Shown here: positions 15,080 to 23,754 of the stretch, in pieces
How the letters are laid out: every line of letters starts with the position of its first letter
Position numbering within the stretch: the stretch's first letter is position 1
Source: Bacillus sp. REN16
Lineage (GTDB): Bacteria > Bacillota > Bacilli > Bacillales > Bacillaceae_L
Assembly: GCF_020731355.1 (NCBI RefSeq)
Contig: NZ_JAJFZK010000003.1
Coordinates: forward strand, 248,001 to 312,000
Direction of reading: 5' to 3'
Length of the DNA: 64,000 nucleotides
Made by a program: the position numbers and the translations under genes
Notes under the pieces: generated by a model
Databases searched by the model: none
Seen by the model: the letters and a program-made list of their open reading frames with translations, nothing else
What the model was told of the DNA's origin: nothing

Positions 15080-16536
15080 TCATTCAAATTCGGACGAAAT
15101 TACTCCTCTATTTTATGATTGTCTTTATTATTTTGAATGCAGTTGCTTTTTTGTTTTATAAAAGCAGTGAGAAAATTGTGTCGGAATATGATGATAGCTT
15201 TGAAAAATTTCTATTATTGAATGATATTTCACAGCAGGTCAATCTCGTCAATGAAAAATTGCAATCCTATATCGTGGAAGAAGAAGACGGCTTTCTAAAA
15301 GATTATTTTCGAGCCAGAAAACAGCTGTTAACCTACCAAGGACAATTAACCAATGAGCTTTCAAACGAAAATAACGCCATTACTCTATCGAATTATAAAA
15401 ATATGATTAGCAGCTACATTGAGGCTACTGATTTAACGGTTGGCACCTTCCAACAAAAAGAGATTAATCAGTACTCCTCACACTTAAATGAGGTTACAAA
15501 GTTTGCTGGGTTTATTCAAGAAACAACACTGTCCCTAGTCAATAATGAGCTAACTGACTATCAATTATTTTACGAAGAAATCGAAAATCAGAATCGAAAT
15601 TTCACATTAATGGGGATGTCTTTATTTAGTTCAACCTTTTTATTGAGTTTGCTTTTAGCCCTGTTGTTATCGGGCGGAATTACAAAACCGATTCGCCAAT
15701 TATCTGAGGCTGCTACTGAAATCTCAGAAGGGAATTTTTCGGGGGATGAAATCAAGGTTACAACCAATGATGAGTTGAAGCTTTTAACAAACACCTTTAA
15801 TCAAATGAGACTTAACATTCGTCAATTGGTAAGCGAAATCAAGCAACAATCCGAGCTTGACAAGCTGCTGAAGGAAATGGAGTTAAAAAGCCTGCAAAAC
15901 CAAATTAATCCTCACTTCCTGTTCAATACACTTAATACGGTTTCCAAAATGGCTTACATAGAAGAGGCTCAAAATACGTCTCGGTTAATCGAAGCCATTG
16001 CTGCCTTGCTTCGTTATAATTTGGGTTATTTACATAAATCTTCAACTCTCTTAAACGAAGTCAAGATTGTCAAAGAGTACTTTTATATTCAACGTACCCG
16101 CTTTGGCGAACGGATTGATTTTAAAACAGAGGTTGATCCTGATTGCTTGAATATCGAGATACCGTCACTTTCCCTCCAGCCCATCATCGAAAATGCCTTC
16201 ATTCATGGGATTGAATCGAAAGAGGAGGGTGGAGTTATTAAGCTAAAGGTTTTTAAGAAACATGACCGGATCATTGTGGAGATTACGGACAATGGGGCCG
16301 GGATGGATGAGAACACGTTAATGAAGCTTAGACAAATAGCAAAAGGAACCTCACCTGAGGATAGTGTCCAGCTTGAAAAATCAACCGGGCATTCAACTGG
16401 GATTGGGGTAAAAAATGTCATTCAACGACTTCAGCTATTTTACAAGCAAACCGACATCATCGAAATTGAGTCAATAAAAGAGAGTGGAACCACTTTTCGA
16501 CTTTTGCTTCCTTATGATCATAAAGGGGGGAACTGA
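15076..16536 (+). CDS. LytS/YesM-type sensor histidine kinase
   Basis: A 486-residue kinase with a membrane segment at residues 8-27, an extracytoplasmic helical sensor region, a second membrane segment around 175-200, a HAMP linker (SGGITKPIRQLSEAATEISEGNF), the His_kinase box LQNQINPHFLFNTLNT with the phosphorylatable His280, and a HATPase domain (IENAFIHGIESKEEGG; ITDNGAGMD; STGHSTGIGVKNVIQRLQ). It should phosphorylate the regulator encoded 2 bp downstream. The extracytoplasmic part has no recognisable ligand domain, which fits sensing through the anchored binding protein encoded upstream. Confidence 0.93.
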   Translation: MIIQIRTKLLLYFMIVFIILNAVAFLFYKSSEKIVSEYDDSFEKFLLLNDISQQVNLVNEKLQSYIVEEEDGFLKDYFRARKQLLTYQGQLTNELSNENNAITLSNYKNMISSYIEATDLTVGTFQQKEINQYSSHLNEVTKFAGFIQETTLSLVNNELTDYQLFYEEIENQNRNFTLMGMSLFSSTFLLSLLLALLLSGGITKPIRQLSEAATEISEGNFSGDEIKVTTNDELKLLTNTFNQMRLNIRQLVSEIKQQSELDKLLKEMELKSLQNQINPHFLFNTLNTVSKMAYIEEAQNTSRLIEAIAALLRYNLGYLHKSSTLLNEVKIVKEYFYIQRTRFGERIDFKTEVDPDCLNIEIPSLSLQPIIENAFIHGIESKEEGGVIKLKVFKKHDRIIVEITDNGAGMDENTLMKLRQIAKGTSPEDSVQLEKSTGHSTGIGVKNVIQRLQLFYKQTDIIEIESIKESGTTFRLLLPYDHKGGN

Positions 16537-16538
16537 TT

Positions 16539-17366
16539 ATGATTAAAGTGATTGTAGTTGATGACGAATTATTTGAACGAAAGGCGATTACAAAAATTAT
16601 TAAGACTGAATGTGCAGATGTAGAGGTCATCGATGAGGCTTCAAATGGAAGAATTGCGATTGAAAAGGCAACACAGCACGAGCCAGACATAATGCTTATG
16701 GACATCAAAATGCCAGGGATTGATGGTGTTGAGGCTGTGCGGCGAATTAAACAATTACACCCTCACATAAAATTCATTATGGTATCCGCCTTTAATACCT
16801 TCGAATATGCAAAAGAAGTGATGCAGCAGGGTGTAAAGGAATACATTTTAAAGCCAAGTAGCAAAGCAGATATTTTAGCAGCAATCGGTCGAGTGAAGGC
16901 GGAGATTGAGGAAGAACGACGTGAGGAAGAAGCGCAAACCGAGCTTAAAAGTCGAATGAAGGAATTACTGGCTCTCGCTCAAAAGGAAGGTATCACATCA
17001 ATCAGTGAGGAGCACCCGCATTCAACCGAGCTTTGGAAAAACAAACAAATCCACGGGTTGTTAGCAAAAGCCAAAAAGTATATAGATTTGCGTTACCGTG
17101 AATCTGTAACACTCGAGGAAGTAGCGGAGTATGTGGAGCTGAGCCCGCATCATTTTAGTAAGCTCTTTAAAGAAAAAATGGGTGTCACATTCATCGACTA
17201 TGTCACAACCATAAGGGTCAACCATGCAAAAAGGGAAATGGATGACCCAAGCAAAAGCTTCAAGGAAATCTGTTTCTCCGTTGGCTACAAGGACCCCAAT
17301 TATTTTAGCCGGGTGTTTAAAAAATACACAGGTATGTCCCCGTCAGAATATCGAAGTATAACATGA
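16539..17366 (+). CDS. YesN-type response regulator (REC plus AraC helix-turn-helix)
   Basis: A 275-residue protein. The receiver domain (residues 1-120) has the acidic pair in VIVVDDE, the phospho-acceptor Asp55 in LMDIKMPG, and the conserved Lys in YILKPSS. A helical linker (EEERREEEAQTELKSRMKE) leads to two AraC-type HTH motifs (VTLEEVAEYVELSPHHFSKLFKEK and KSFKEICFSVGYKDPNYFSRVFKK) at about 175-275. It ends at a terminator. It most likely activates the adjacent CUT1 transporter operon, whose upstream region holds a pair of direct repeats 20 bp apart. Confidence 0.95.
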   Translation: MIKVIVVDDELFERKAITKIIKTECADVEVIDEASNGRIAIEKATQHEPDIMLMDIKMPGIDGVEAVRRIKQLHPHIKFIMVSAFNTFEYAKEVMQQGVKEYILKPSSKADILAAIGRVKAEIEEERREEEAQTELKSRMKELLALAQKEGITSISEEHPHSTELWKNKQIHGLLAKAKKYIDLRYRESVTLEEVAEYVELSPHHFSKLFKEKMGVTFIDYVTTIRVNHAKREMDDPSKSFKEICFSVGYKDPNYFSRVFKKYTGMSPSEYRSIT

Positions 17367-17376
17367 AAATAACCTT

Positions 17377-17406
17377 AAAATCAGCTTAAGCTAAGCTGAT
17401 TTTTTT
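17377..17406 (+). terminator. Terminator of the three-component regulatory operon
   Basis: TCAGCTTA-AGC-TAAGCTGA hairpin flanked by A and T runs (TTTTTTT). Confidence 0.9.
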
Positions 17407-17426
17407 ATGCCCTTAAAAAACTAGCA

Positions 17427-17462
17427 CAAAAAAGTGAAGGTATTCGCAAAAAAGTGCAGATA
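17427..17462 (+). promoter_or_regulatory. Direct-repeat activator site, probable response-regulator box
   Basis: CAAAAAAGTGAAGGTA (17427-17442) and CAAAAAAGTGCAGATA (17447-17462) share 14 of 16 positions and are 20 bp apart, two helical turns, as expected for tandem binding by an AraC-type regulator. The site lies just upstream of the transporter gene; no good -35 is seen downstream, which fits an activated promoter. Confidence 0.65.
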
Positions 17463-17503
17463 GTAATTTCTCTCTGTCTCTTTTATCCATGTTACATTTA
17501 ATT

Positions 17504-17517
17504 TGTTAACGCTTCCA
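17504..17517 (+). promoter_or_regulatory. CcpA (cre)-like site upstream of the sugar-binding gene
   Basis: TGTTAACGCTTCCA matches TGWAANCGNTNWCA at all but two positions. It lies 24 bp before the start codon, where it could block transcription. Confidence 0.45.
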
Positions 17518-17540
17518 ACAAAAAACAAGGGGGATTTTAC

Positions 17541-18812
17541 ATGAAAAAAGGTTTTCTCATGTCACTGTTACTTGTATTTGTTTTTGCAATGACTGCATGC
17601 AGCTCTGATACCGGCACAAAGGAAAGTGATGGAGACAAAGCAAAGCTCGATATCTTCAGCTGGTGGACGGGTGCTGGTGAAGAAGATGGATTAAAGGCTT
17701 TAATCGCATTGTTTAAAGAAAAATATCCAGATGTCCCTATTGAAAATGCCGCTGTTGCAGGTGGGGCTGGAACAAACGCAAAGGCTGTTCTTGCTAGCCG
17801 GATGCAAGGGGATGATCCTCCAGCCACATTCCAGGTCCATGGTGGGGCTGAACTTAATGAGGGTTGGGTTGCCGCTGGAAAAATGGAACCGCTAAACGAT
17901 CTTTATGACGCGGAAGGCTGGAATGATAAATTCCCGCAAGATTTAATTGAAATGGTTAGTAAAGACGGAAGTATTTATTCTGTACCAGTGAATATTCATC
18001 GTGGAAACGTGCTCTGGTACAACAAGCATGTGTTTGAAGAAAATGGTCTTGAAGCACCAACTACCTTTGATGAATTCTTTGAGGTTGCAGATGCTTTAAA
18101 AGCAAAAGGAATAACACCATTAGCGTTAGGAGATAAAGAACCTTGGACAGCTACACATCTCTATGAAACAGTTCTATTAGGCGTCCTTGGAACAGATGAT
18201 TATAACAAGCTTTGGACTGGCGAATTAGCTTTTGATGATGCAAAGGTTGTTGAAGCTACCGAGATTTTCAAGAAAATGCTTAGTTATATTAACGAAGACC
18301 ATGCTTCTCGTAACTGGCAGGATGCTTCACAGTTAGTTGCAAATGGTGAGGCTGCTATGAACGTCATGGGTGACTGGGCGAAGGGTTACTTCGTTAACGA
18401 CTTAAAGCTTGGCGTCAATGAGGACTTTGGCTATATCCCAACTCCTGAAACAAATGGGATGTTCATGGTTATTACAGATACATTTGGCTTACCAAAGGGA
18501 CTCTCAAATTCTGAAGATGTAAAGAAATTCTTGTCAGTATTGGGTTCGACGGAAGGTCAGGATGCATTTAACCCATTAAAAGGGTCTATCCCAGCACGTG
18601 TGGATGCTGATGTATCCAAATATGATGAATACGGAAAAGACACAATGGAAGACTTCAAATCTGCGAAACTTGCACCAAGCTTGGCACATGGATCTGCTGC
18701 CGCGGAAGGCTTCTTAACAAAGGTAAACCAAGCTATTAACATCTTCGTTACACAACAGGATGTCGCTCAATTTACAGATTCACTTACTTCAGCTGCTGCT
18801 GAGTTGAAATAA
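17541..18812 (+). CDS. CUT1 sugar-binding lipoprotein, glucose/mannose type
   Basis: A 423-residue extracellular binding protein, family 1. The lipoprotein signal is MKKGFLMSLLLVFVFAMTAC, giving Cys20. The mature start (LDIFSWWTGAGEEDGLKALI), AAVAGGAGTNAKAVL, and DDPPATFQVHGGAEL with IYSVPVNIHRGNVLWYNK closely resemble the glucose/mannose/galactose-binding proteins of the GtsA/Thermus type rather than MalE. It would deliver a monosaccharide to the two permeases encoded downstream. It follows the three-component sensor and its putative DNA site. A terminator-like hairpin separates it from the permease genes. Confidence 0.85.
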   Translation: MKKGFLMSLLLVFVFAMTACSSDTGTKESDGDKAKLDIFSWWTGAGEEDGLKALIALFKEKYPDVPIENAAVAGGAGTNAKAVLASRMQGDDPPATFQVHGGAELNEGWVAAGKMEPLNDLYDAEGWNDKFPQDLIEMVSKDGSIYSVPVNIHRGNVLWYNKHVFEENGLEAPTTFDEFFEVADALKAKGITPLALGDKEPWTATHLYETVLLGVLGTDDYNKLWTGELAFDDAKVVEATEIFKKMLSYINEDHASRNWQDASQLVANGEAAMNVMGDWAKGYFVNDLKLGVNEDFGYIPTPETNGMFMVITDTFGLPKGLSNSEDVKKFLSVLGSTEGQDAFNPLKGSIPARVDADVSKYDEYGKDTMEDFKSAKLAPSLAHGSAAAEGFLTKVNQAINIFVTQQDVAQFTDSLTSAAAELK

Positions 18813-18821
18813 GCCAATTCA

Positions 18822-18850
18822 GGGGATGAGAGCTCTCTCACCCCCTTTTT
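18822..18850 (+). terminator. Intercistronic hairpin/attenuator after the binding-protein gene
   Basis: GGGG(A)TGAGAG-CT-CTCTCACCCC stem (one bulged base) followed by CTTTTT. It probably lets most transcripts stop after the abundant binding protein. Confidence 0.75.
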
Positions 18851-18882
18851 CACTATTAAAATACAAGAGGAGAGGATTATCT

Positions 18883-19860
18883 ATGGAACTAGCGAAACAG
18901 TCGAAGAAATCCACTCAAAAACAAGCCGAAATCCTTCCGAAAAAGAAACATGTATTCAATGCTGATCAGTTGCTTGCAATTGGCTTCCTTTTACCCTCTA
19001 TTCTCCTAATTGTCATTTTTGTTTATGGGTTTATTGGATGGACTGGATACGTTTCCCTTAGTAATTGGAATTCACTTGTTCCTGATATGTCTTTTGCCGG
19101 ACTAAAAAACTATATTTATTTATTTGGAGACTTCCGCTTCCAAGCGGATTTGCGAAATACGCTTGTCTTTACTGTTTTATTTATAGGAGCAGTAATTGTA
19201 ATTGGACAGATTTTAGCCATATTACTAGATCAAAGTCTATTAAAAGGGGAGTCAATCTTCCGTAACATTTTCTTTTTTCCAATGGCCTTATCCTTTGTTG
19301 TAACGGGAGTTGTGTGGCAATGGTTGTTAAATCCATCCACAGGTGTGAACTTATTTTTAGAAAAAATCGGGCTTGATTCCAAATGGTATACCAATACCGA
19401 TATCCTATTTGGATTTAATTGGGGAAAAATTGAGTTTGGGATTCCATTTGCTATCATCGCTGTCATCATTGCCGCAGTTTGGCAAATGACTGGATTCTCA
19501 CTTGCAATGTATCTTGCGGGGCTTCGCGGAATACCTGATGAAGTTAGAGAAGCAGCACGTATGGACGGTGCAAAAGAGTTTCAAATCTACACAAAGATTA
19601 TTCTTCCAATGCTGCGTCCAATTACAGTGAGTGTCGTGATTATTATGGCCCATATCTCACTTAAGATATTTGATTTAATTTATGCGATGACCGGTCCAGG
19701 GGCAAACTTTGTTACGGACGTTCCTGGTGTATATATGTTTGAGACAACATTCCGCGGTAATTACTATGCCAACGGAGCGGCAATTGCGATTATTATGCTT
19801 TTATCAGTTGCCATCTTTATTGTTCCTTATTTGATTTCAAGCAGAAAGGGTGAAGCCTAA
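18883..19860 (+). CDS. CUT1 sugar ABC transporter permease (MalF/GtsB-like)
   Basis: A 325-residue membrane protein with six helices and the EAA loop ([27 protein letters not shown]) that docks with the ATPase. The extended region before the EAA loop ([31 protein letters not shown]) resembles glucose-type GtsB permeases. The ATG at 18883 follows GAGGAGAGG; an upstream in-frame ATG at 18826 lies inside the terminator hairpin. Its stop overlaps the next start (TAATG). Confidence 0.9.
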   Translation: MELAKQSKKSTQKQAEILPKKKHVFNADQLLAIGFLLPSILLIVIFVYGFIGWTGYVSLSNWNSLVPDMSFAGLKNYIYLFGDFRFQADLRNTLVFTVLFIGAVIVIGQILAILLDQSLLKGESIFRNIFFFPMALSFVVTGVVWQWLLNPSTGVNLFLEKIGLDSKWYTNTDILFGFNWGKIEFGIPFAIIAVIIAAVWQMTGFSLAMYLAGLRGIPDEVREAARMDGAKEFQIYTKIILPMLRPITVSVVIIMAHISLKIFDLIYAMTGPGANFVTDVPGVYMFETTFRGNYYANGAAIAIIMLLSVAIFIVPYLISSRKGEA

Positions 19861-20681
19861 TGACAATTAAAACAGTGACCAGACCATTCCTATACCTTGT
19901 TTTAATTGGCCTCAGCCTTTTTTATTTGATGCCTGTTTACGTGATTATCGTAACTAGCCTGAAGCCGCTTGATCAAATCTCATTAAGCGAGATGTGGAAA
20001 ATACCTGCTACCCTTGACTTTAGCAGTTACCAGGTCGCTTTTGAAAAGCTTGTCCCTAATTTTCTTAACTCCATCTATTTAGTCGTACCCGCTACTATAT
20101 TGTCCGCTTTATTAGGGGCACTGAACGGATATGTCCTATCAAAATGGCGATTTAAAGGGGCTAATACGTTATTTACCTTGATTTTATTCGGAATGTTTAT
20201 TCCATACCAAAGTATTTTAATACCGATGATTCAGTTTTTACGTGAGGTCGGACTTTATAACTCCATTACAGGACTTGTTTTTGTCCACGTCGTGTATGGG
20301 ATTCCAATTACCACACTAATGTTTCGGAACTTTTACGCGAATATTCCGGATGAGATGATTGAATCGGCAAAAATAGACGGAGCGGGCTTCCTTCGCATTT
20401 TCAGATACATTATGGTACCTCTCTCTATTTCAGGATTTGTTGTTGTGGCCATTTGGCAATTCACAAACATTTGGAATGAGTTCCTATTTGCGGTTACGAT
20501 TACAACATCAGACCAACAACCAATCATGGTTGCTTTACAAAACTTATCAGGCAGTCAAATTGTCCAATGGAACGTCCAAATGGCAGGAGCCTTACTTGCC
20601 GCTCTTCCTACCTTGCTCGTCTACATCTTCCTCGGCAAATACTTTGTACGCGGTCTTCTAGCTGGATCGGTGAAGGGGTAG
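19860..20681 (+). CDS. CUT1 sugar ABC transporter permease (MalG/GtsC-like)
   Basis: A 273-residue membrane protein with six predicted helices and the EAA loop [25 protein letters not shown]; the C-terminus ([15 protein letters not shown]) is typical of MalG-type subunits. It overlaps the preceding permease stop by one base. No ATPase gene follows; the operon ends here, so an ATPase encoded elsewhere, such as the MsmX-type gene at 48.4-49.5 kb, must serve it. Confidence 0.92.
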   Translation: MTIKTVTRPFLYLVLIGLSLFYLMPVYVIIVTSLKPLDQISLSEMWKIPATLDFSSYQVAFEKLVPNFLNSIYLVVPATILSALLGALNGYVLSKWRFKGANTLFTLILFGMFIPYQSILIPMIQFLREVGLYNSITGLVFVHVVYGIPITTLMFRNFYANIPDEMIESAKIDGAGFLRIFRYIMVPLSISGFVVVAIWQFTNIWNEFLFAVTITTSDQQPIMVALQNLSGSQIVQWNVQMAGALLAALPTLLVYIFLGKYFVRGLLAGSVKG

Positions 20682-20783
20682 TAATGAAGCAGAAAAAATC
20701 CTGACCCCCAAAAGCTTCTCCATACATACTATAAGCATTTTGTGGGAAATGTAGATTATAGTATATCTTTTTGGAGGGTAATT

Positions 20784-21806
20784 ATGGAGGGTAAGGGAAG
20801 CCAAATTAGGCTTACAGCAAGTGAAATTGCTCAACTTTGGATTCAGTACTTAAATGATAGTGGGAGCATCTGTGTTCTTTCGTATTTTTTTGAAAAAGCA
20901 GAGGATGAAGAAATTAAGTCGATCATCAAATACGCTTTAGATTTATCTCAATCACATATTCAAAAAATTACAGATATTTTACAGGAAGAAAAGAATGTTG
21001 TTCCATATGGTTTCAGTCTTAAAGAGGATGTAGATTTAACGGCACCTAGGCTTTATTCAGATGTTTTTGTACTAAATTTTATTAACCAAATGGCTAAGAT
21101 TGGACTTACATCATATGCAGGCAGTGTAGCAGCCTCTGTAAGAGATGATATTAGAACCTATTACATGGAATGCCTTACTGAAACCATGAACTTATATAAC
21201 AATTCAACGGACCTATTACTGTCTAAAGGATTGTTAGCCAGGACACCCAACTTACCTAATTTGGAAAAGGTTGAATTTGTGAAAAAACAATGGTTTATGT
21301 TAGATGTGATTGGTGAGAAAAGACCATTAACAGCAGCTGAAGTCACTAATTTATTTGGTAACCTTCAAAGAAACGCTTTGGGAGTTGCCACACTTACAGG
21401 ATTTAGTCAGGTTGCACAAAATAAAGATGTTAAACAATTCTTTTTAAAAGGTTTAGAAATTGGAAATAAACATATAAAATTATTTCGAGGTAAGCTAGAG
21501 GAAAGCAAACTCCCTTCGCCGATGGGGTGGGATTCCGAAATAACCAATAGTACCACGCATACATTTTCGGATAAACTGATGATGTTCATGACTTCTGGTT
21601 TGATTTCTTTAAGCATTGGCTATTACGGTACAGCCATCAGCCAAAGTCCGAGAGGTGATATTGCTGCCATGTATAACAGGCTATCCTTGGAAGTCCAGTT
21701 GTATTCTGAAGATGGAGCTAATATTCTGATAAAAAATGGATGGATGGAACAACCTCCAATGGCATCCGATCGAGATAAATTAATAAGAAAGATGAATCAT
21801 TTATAG
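20784..21806 (+). CDS. DUF3231 family protein (duplicated ferritin-like helical domain)
   Basis: A 340-residue soluble protein made of two similar halves of about 165 residues. Each starts with a helix of the type LTASEIAQLWIQYLNDS / LTAAEVTNLFGNLQRNA and continues through helices such as SHIQKITDILQEE / KHIKLFRGKLEES. This is the layout of DUF3231 proteins of spore formers, which are distantly like CotF-type coat proteins. The function is unknown. I used the ATG at 20784 (GGAGGG 7 bases before it) rather than a GTG at 20742. It is monocistronic with its own terminator and not obviously tied to the sugar genes. Confidence 0.85.
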   Translation: MEGKGSQIRLTASEIAQLWIQYLNDSGSICVLSYFFEKAEDEEIKSIIKYALDLSQSHIQKITDILQEEKNVVPYGFSLKEDVDLTAPRLYSDVFVLNFINQMAKIGLTSYAGSVAASVRDDIRTYYMECLTETMNLYNNSTDLLLSKGLLARTPNLPNLEKVEFVKKQWFMLDVIGEKRPLTAAEVTNLFGNLQRNALGVATLTGFSQVAQNKDVKQFFLKGLEIGNKHIKLFRGKLEESKLPSPMGWDSEITNSTTHTFSDKLMMFMTSGLISLSIGYYGTAISQSPRGDIAAMYNRLSLEVQLYSEDGANILIKNGWMEQPPMASDRDKLIRKMNHL

Positions 21807-21816
21807 ATACCCTGTT

Positions 21817-21852
21817 AAAGTCCTTTTGCATAAAAGCATAAGGACTTTTTTT
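21817..21852 (+). terminator. Terminator of the DUF3231 gene
   Basis: AAAGTCCTT ... AAGGACTTT stem with an inner TGC/GCA pair, then a T run. Confidence 0.85.
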
Positions 21853-22020
21853 AATGTGTTTATTCTCTTGAAGGGGTATACGAAAAGACAGATTTGGTTA
21901 TTGTAAAAAGCAGGACTTAGAGTATTTATGACTCTAAGCCCCTGAAAGGGATTTATAATGTAAGATCAATTTGAAAAATCTTTTGCACTACCCTAAGATG
22001 ACATTAATCACCATACAGGT

Positions 22021-22047
22021 ACCTCTGTTCACCTTAACGACAGAGGT
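22021..22047 (-). other. Hairpin downstream of the alpha-glucosidase operon
   Basis: Perfect ACCTCTGT / ACAGAGGT stem, 11-base loop, no T tract on either side. It may protect the mRNA 3' end rather than terminate. Another stem (CTTAGAGT/ACTCTAAG) lies about 100 bp further on. Confidence 0.4.
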
Positions 22048-22060
22048 TCACCAACCGAAA

Positions 22061-23722
22061 TCAAGCTAAACGATACACTCTCGCTTCATACGGGCTTAAT
22101 TCAATCTCATCAGATGCCTCATGCGCCTCAACAGGGTAATTAGCTAGCATCAGATCGTCATGTTTAAACTCACCCTCGTGCAAATGACAAACCGCATTCG
22201 CCGAAGACAAGTTCGCAACAACGACCACCTTTTCGTCGCCAAGGGTTCTGGTGTACACAAACAACTGTGGATCTTCTTCCAATAGCAAATCATACACTCC
22301 ATATGTGAACACCTTGTTGCTCTTTTTCAACGCAATCATTTTTTTATAAAAGTGGAGCACGGAATCCTCGTCAGCCAGTTGTTTTTCAACATTAATTTCC
22401 ATAAAATTCGGATTTACGCCCATCCATGGCTTACCTATTGTAAAACCGGCATTCTCCGTATCAGACCATTGCATTGGTGTACGTGAGTTGTCACGGCTTG
22501 TCGCCCAAATGTTCTCCATGATTTTCTCATGCGGGACACCTTCGGAACGCTTTTCATGATACAAATTCCTTGTTGCCACATCATCATATTCTTCAATGGA
22601 GTGGAATTGAACATTGGTCATCGCAATTTCTTGTCCTTGGTAAATAAAAGGAGTTCCTTGCATAAAAAAGTACATTGCACCTAGAGCCGTTGCACTTTCC
22701 TTCCAATATTCCTGATCATTGCCCCACCTGGAAACGACACGTGTTTGATCATGATTCTCGATGAATAATGCATTCCAGCCCTTGGTTTCTAATCCTTTTT
22801 GCCATTTTGTAAGGACCTTCTTGAGACCAACCACATCAAGTTCCTGTTTCTCTTCATCCCAAAGTCCCAAATGTTCAAACTGGAACACCATATTGAATTT
22901 TCCGATTTCCTCGCCAACCCATTCCTCTGCATCTTCAACACTTACACCATTTGCTTCACCAACGGTCATAATGTCATATTTACTAAATGTTTCTTCCTTC
23001 AATTCTTGTAAAAATTCCTGAATCCCTGGACGATTCATGTGACCGTCAAAAGAAGAAACATACTTTAAGCCATTTGGGTTTGGCATGTCTGGAAAGCCCG
23101 GAACCTTTTTAATATGACTAATGGCATCGACGCGGAAACCGTCAATCCCTTTGTCTAGCCACCAATTGACCATTTTGAACAGCTCATCACGAACCTCTTT
23201 ATTTTCCCAATTCAAATCAGGCTGCTTGGTTGAGAAAATATGCATATAATATTGCCCAGTTTCCTCGTCAAATTCCCAAGCTGGACCACTAAAAATGCTT
23301 TCCCAGTTATTTGGTTCTTTTCCGTCTTTTCCGTCACGCCATATGTACCAATCGCGTTTCGGATTGTCCTTTGAAGAACGTGATTCAACAAACCAAGGGT
23401 GTTCATCACTTGTGTGATTGATGACCAAATCAATAATCAGCTTCATCCCACGCTTATGGGTTTCTTCAAGAAGTGCATCAAAATCAGCCATATTTCCAAA
23501 GTCAGCCATGATGTCCTGATAATCACTGATGTCATATCCATTATCATCATTGGGTGATTTATAAACAGGGCAAATCCAAATGACATCAATGCCTAGGTCT
23601 TTTACATAATCTAATTTTGAAATGATCCCCTGTATATCACCGATTCCATCACCATTTGAATCCATAAAGCTTCTAGGATAAATCTGATAGGCGACAGCTT
23701 CCTTCCACCATACTTGCGTCAT
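22061..23722 (-). CDS. malL: GH13 alpha-glucosidase (oligo-1,6-glucosidase type), copy 2
   Basis: A 553-residue GH13 enzyme with the catalytic regions in order: [14 protein letters not shown] (region I), [15 protein letters not shown] (nucleophile Asp), [14 protein letters not shown] (acid/base Glu) and [15 protein letters not shown] (third Asp). There is no signal peptide, so it should hydrolyse imported short alpha-glucosides to glucose in the cytoplasm. The [25 protein letters not shown] segment is typical of MalL. I used the ATG at 23722, with AGAGG 7 bases upstream. It is last in the operon and a diverged paralogue of the preceding gene. Confidence 0.9.
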   Translation of the reverse strand: [553 protein letters not shown]

Positions 23723-23754
23723 ATTTGTATCCTCTTTTCTCATGTTCTGCACCT

